Of a DNA stretch of 14,542 nt, positions 13,750-14,542 are shown one piece after another. A program made the translations under genes and the position numbers. Position 1 is the first letter of the stretch. The number at the start of each line of letters is the position of its first letter. Origin of the DNA: an uncultured Clostridia bacterium (GTDB taxonomy: Bacteria > Bacillota_A > Clostridia > Oscillospirales > Oscillospiraceae); contig CAMZIX010000021.1 in assembly GCA_947307375.1 (NCBI GenBank), positions 1-14,542 of the forward strand, given 5' to 3'. The notes under the pieces are model-generated. The model had not been told where the DNA came from. It did no database searches and saw only the letters and a program-made list of their open reading frames with translations.

Positions 13750-14032
13750 CAATGTGGTCAAGCGGTGAATAACGTATCTGAGCAAGCACATTGAAAAACA
13801 TTGAAAGGTCGCTGAATGCGGCCTTTTTTATTTTTTCGCCCTTTGATCCAATGAAGAATTCTTCTGTGTCTTCGATGGTGCTATCTTGCATGACAAGATC
13901 AGCCAATGCTTTTACTAGCGAAGTAGTCTTCCCAACGCTCGTTCCAAGATCCAAGAAAGATCTGACAAACTCCGTCATAGCCGCAAGAACAGAACTGTAA
14001 GAGTTTTTAACACGCGAATCAAAAGACTGCAT
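13727..14032 (-). CDS. Hypothetical 101-aa protein in AT-rich patch
   Basis: The frame runs from ATG at 14032 to TAG at 13727 and ends inside an intrinsic terminator, which supports a real gene end. The sequence is mostly helical and soluble (VLAAMTEFVRSFLDL, then SLVKALADLVMQDSTIEDTE, then AFSDLSMFFNVLAQI). I do not recognise the family. GTSVGKTT at about 31-38 looks like a P-loop but is one residue short of GxxxxGKT. There is no clear Shine-Dalgarno, and codon use is more AT-rich than in the neighbours. It sits directly downstream of an rRNA-tRNA operon, a common integration spot. It may be an imported orphan or the 3' remnant of a longer gene. Confidence 0.5.
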   Translation of the reverse strand: MQSFDSRVKNSYSSVLAAMTEFVRSFLDLGTSVGKTTSLVKALADLVMQDSTIEDTEEFFIGSKGEKIKKAAFSDLSMFFNVLAQIRYSPLDHIGTQAMIQ

Positions 14033-14154
14033 ACATTATTCATTATTTTCTGCAACATCGTGCAACAAAACAAGGGTAAAATAGGGTAAAAAAGAGTCAA
14101 ATAGGACAAAATATTCAATTGCGCTCAATTGTTTAATGCCTTAAAAAAGTTATG
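14033..14154. other. AT-rich spacer with short repeats
   Basis: This stretch separates the tRNA terminator from the 101-codon gene. It contains TGCAACATCGTGCAACA (two TGCAACA copies), several GGGTAAAA/AGGACAAAA-like repeats and the inverted pair CAATTGCGCTCAATTG. No convincing promoter pair is seen. Short repeats beside tRNA genes could mark an old attachment site. Confidence 0.35.
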
Positions 14155-14190
14155 AAAAAGCCCTGAAACCTCTCGATTCCAGGACTTTTT
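14155..14190 (-). terminator. Terminator of the rRNA-tRNA operon
   Basis: A continuous 16-bp stem with a few G-U pairs (14155-14170 with 14175-14190) and a GAGA tetraloop lies 2 bases past the tRNA-Trp CCA end. Its 3' arm ends in GCTTTTT, followed by CATAACTTTTTT. Confidence 0.9.
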
Positions 14191-14192
14191 CA

Positions 14193-14268
14193 TGGCAGGG
14201 GAAGAAGGCTTCGAACCCTCGGCCTACGGTTTTGGAGACCGCCGCTCTACCAGCTGAGCTATTCCCCT
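14193..14268 (-). tRNA. tRNA-Trp (CCA anticodon)
   Basis: A 76-base cloverleaf with acceptor stem AGGGGAA/TTCCCCT, D-arm AGCTCAGCTGGTAGAGC, anticodon loop CTCCAAA and T-arm GGTTCGAA. The discriminator is G and the 3' CCA is encoded. It is last in the three-tRNA cluster, 9 bases after tRNA-Met. Confidence 0.97.
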
Positions 14269-14277
14269 ATATGAAAT

Positions 14278-14353
14278 TGGTGGACCGTCAGGGACTCGAA
14301 CCCCGGACCGACCGGTTATGAGCCGGCTGCTCTACCAACTGAGCTAACGGTCC
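14278..14353 (-). tRNA. tRNA-Met (CAT anticodon, elongator type)
   Basis: A 76-base cloverleaf with acceptor stem GGACCGT/ACGGTCC, anticodon loop CTCATAA, T-arm GGTTCGAG and encoded CCA. The fully paired first base pair and the GGACC start match elongator tRNA-Met rather than initiator tRNA. A lysidine-modified Ile tRNA cannot be fully excluded by anticodon alone. Confidence 0.95.
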
Positions 14354-14367
14354 ATATCCATGAAAGG

Positions 14368-14395
14368 ATTGCCGCCACGATATCGTGACGGCAAT
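14368..14395 (-). other. Near-perfect palindrome between tRNA-Asn and tRNA-Met
   Basis: Two 14-base halves are complementary except at one position, which is a U-G pair in the minus-strand RNA. The centre is CACGATATCGTG. There is no U-tract, so a processing hairpin is more likely than a terminator. Confidence 0.6.
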
Positions 14396-14405
14396 ACCGT
14401 TTCTC

Positions 14406-14481
14406 TGGCGCCCCCTGTAGGACTCGAACCTACGACCCTGCGGTTAACAGCCGCATGCTCTACCTATTGAGCTAAGGAGGC
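14406..14481 (-). tRNA. tRNA-Asn (GTT anticodon)
   Basis: A 76-base cloverleaf with acceptor stem GCCTCCT/AGGGGGC (one G-U pair), anticodon loop CTGTTAA, T-arm GGTTCGAG, discriminator G and encoded CCA. It is the first tRNA after the 5S rRNA. Confidence 0.97.
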
Positions 14482-14487
14482 AAAGGG

Positions 14488-14517
14488 CAAACGGTTTGAC
14501 TTGCGCCAAACCGTTTG
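14488..14517 (-). other. Processing hairpin between 5S rRNA and tRNA-Asn
   Basis: CAAACGGTTTG and its exact partner CAAACCGTTTG form an 11-bp stem around an 8-base loop, beginning 2 bases past the 5S end. A double-stranded spacer like this fits cleavage by RNase III-type enzymes. It lacks a U-tract, so the operon should read through into the tRNAs. Confidence 0.6.
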
Positions 14518-14518
14518 T

Positions 14519-14542
14519 GTTGGCATTGACCTATCTTCCCGG
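14519..14542 (-). rRNA. rrf: 5S rRNA, 3' end (partial)
   Basis: The minus strand reads GGGAAGATAGGTCAATGCCA up to the edge, matching the conserved 5S 3' end pattern GGGAGAGTAGG...GCC followed by the terminal helix strand. The following tRNA-Asn-Met-Trp cluster fits the tail of a Gram-positive rrn operon. Only about 24 bases are present. Confidence 0.75.

Overview
The window looks like a chromosomal segment of a moderately GC-rich Gram-positive anaerobe of the class Clostridia (Oscillospiraceae or Lachnospiraceae-like, gut or rumen type). The basis is strong AGGAGG-type ribosome sites, sigma-A promoters, lipoprotein signal peptides, a zinc-ribbon plus coiled-coil protein of a type common in Clostridia, and an rrn operon ending in 5S-Asn-Met-Trp. 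This placement is inferred from family recognition, not from a search. Every gene I can support lies on the minus strand, so transcription runs from the right end of the window to the left.

Read in the direction of transcription, the right edge holds the 3' end of a 5S rRNA. It is followed by tRNA-Asn, tRNA-Met and tRNA-Trp, two spacer hairpins and a 16-bp terminator. Next comes an AT-rich patch with one orphan 101-codon gene whose stop codon lies inside its terminator. About 680 bases without a convincing gene follow (structured GC-rich sequence, then an AT-rich promoter region). After that comes a 1589-aa lipoprotein built of ten tandem carbohydrate-binding-module-like beta-sandwich units, two of them recent copies of each other. 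A related hairpin repeat flanks this gene on both sides, and short transposon-end-like repeats lie just past its terminator.

From about 7.9 to 4.7 kb lies a compact housekeeping-type run: a dimeric alpha-beta barrel protein, a carbon-nitrogen hydrolase, a nucleotidyltransferase-fold protein, a metallo-beta-lactamase-fold hydrolase and a small DUF4234-like membrane protein. Beyond it, a near-consensus promoter drives a 77-codon highly basic protein. An intrinsic terminator sits inside its reading frame, well before the stop codon. That layout matches the ribosome-rescue factors ArfA (E. coli) and BrfA (B. subtilis), which are made from mRNAs lacking a stop codon. I regard this as the most interesting signal in the window.

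The left part holds a two-gene unit, a DUF218 lipoprotein and a PlsC-like acyltransferase with a zinc ribbon, behind a strong promoter and a structured leader. Then comes an independently promoted zinc-ribbon / RCC1-like / coiled-coil protein, and finally the first 32 codons of a flavin-reductase-like protein running off the left edge.
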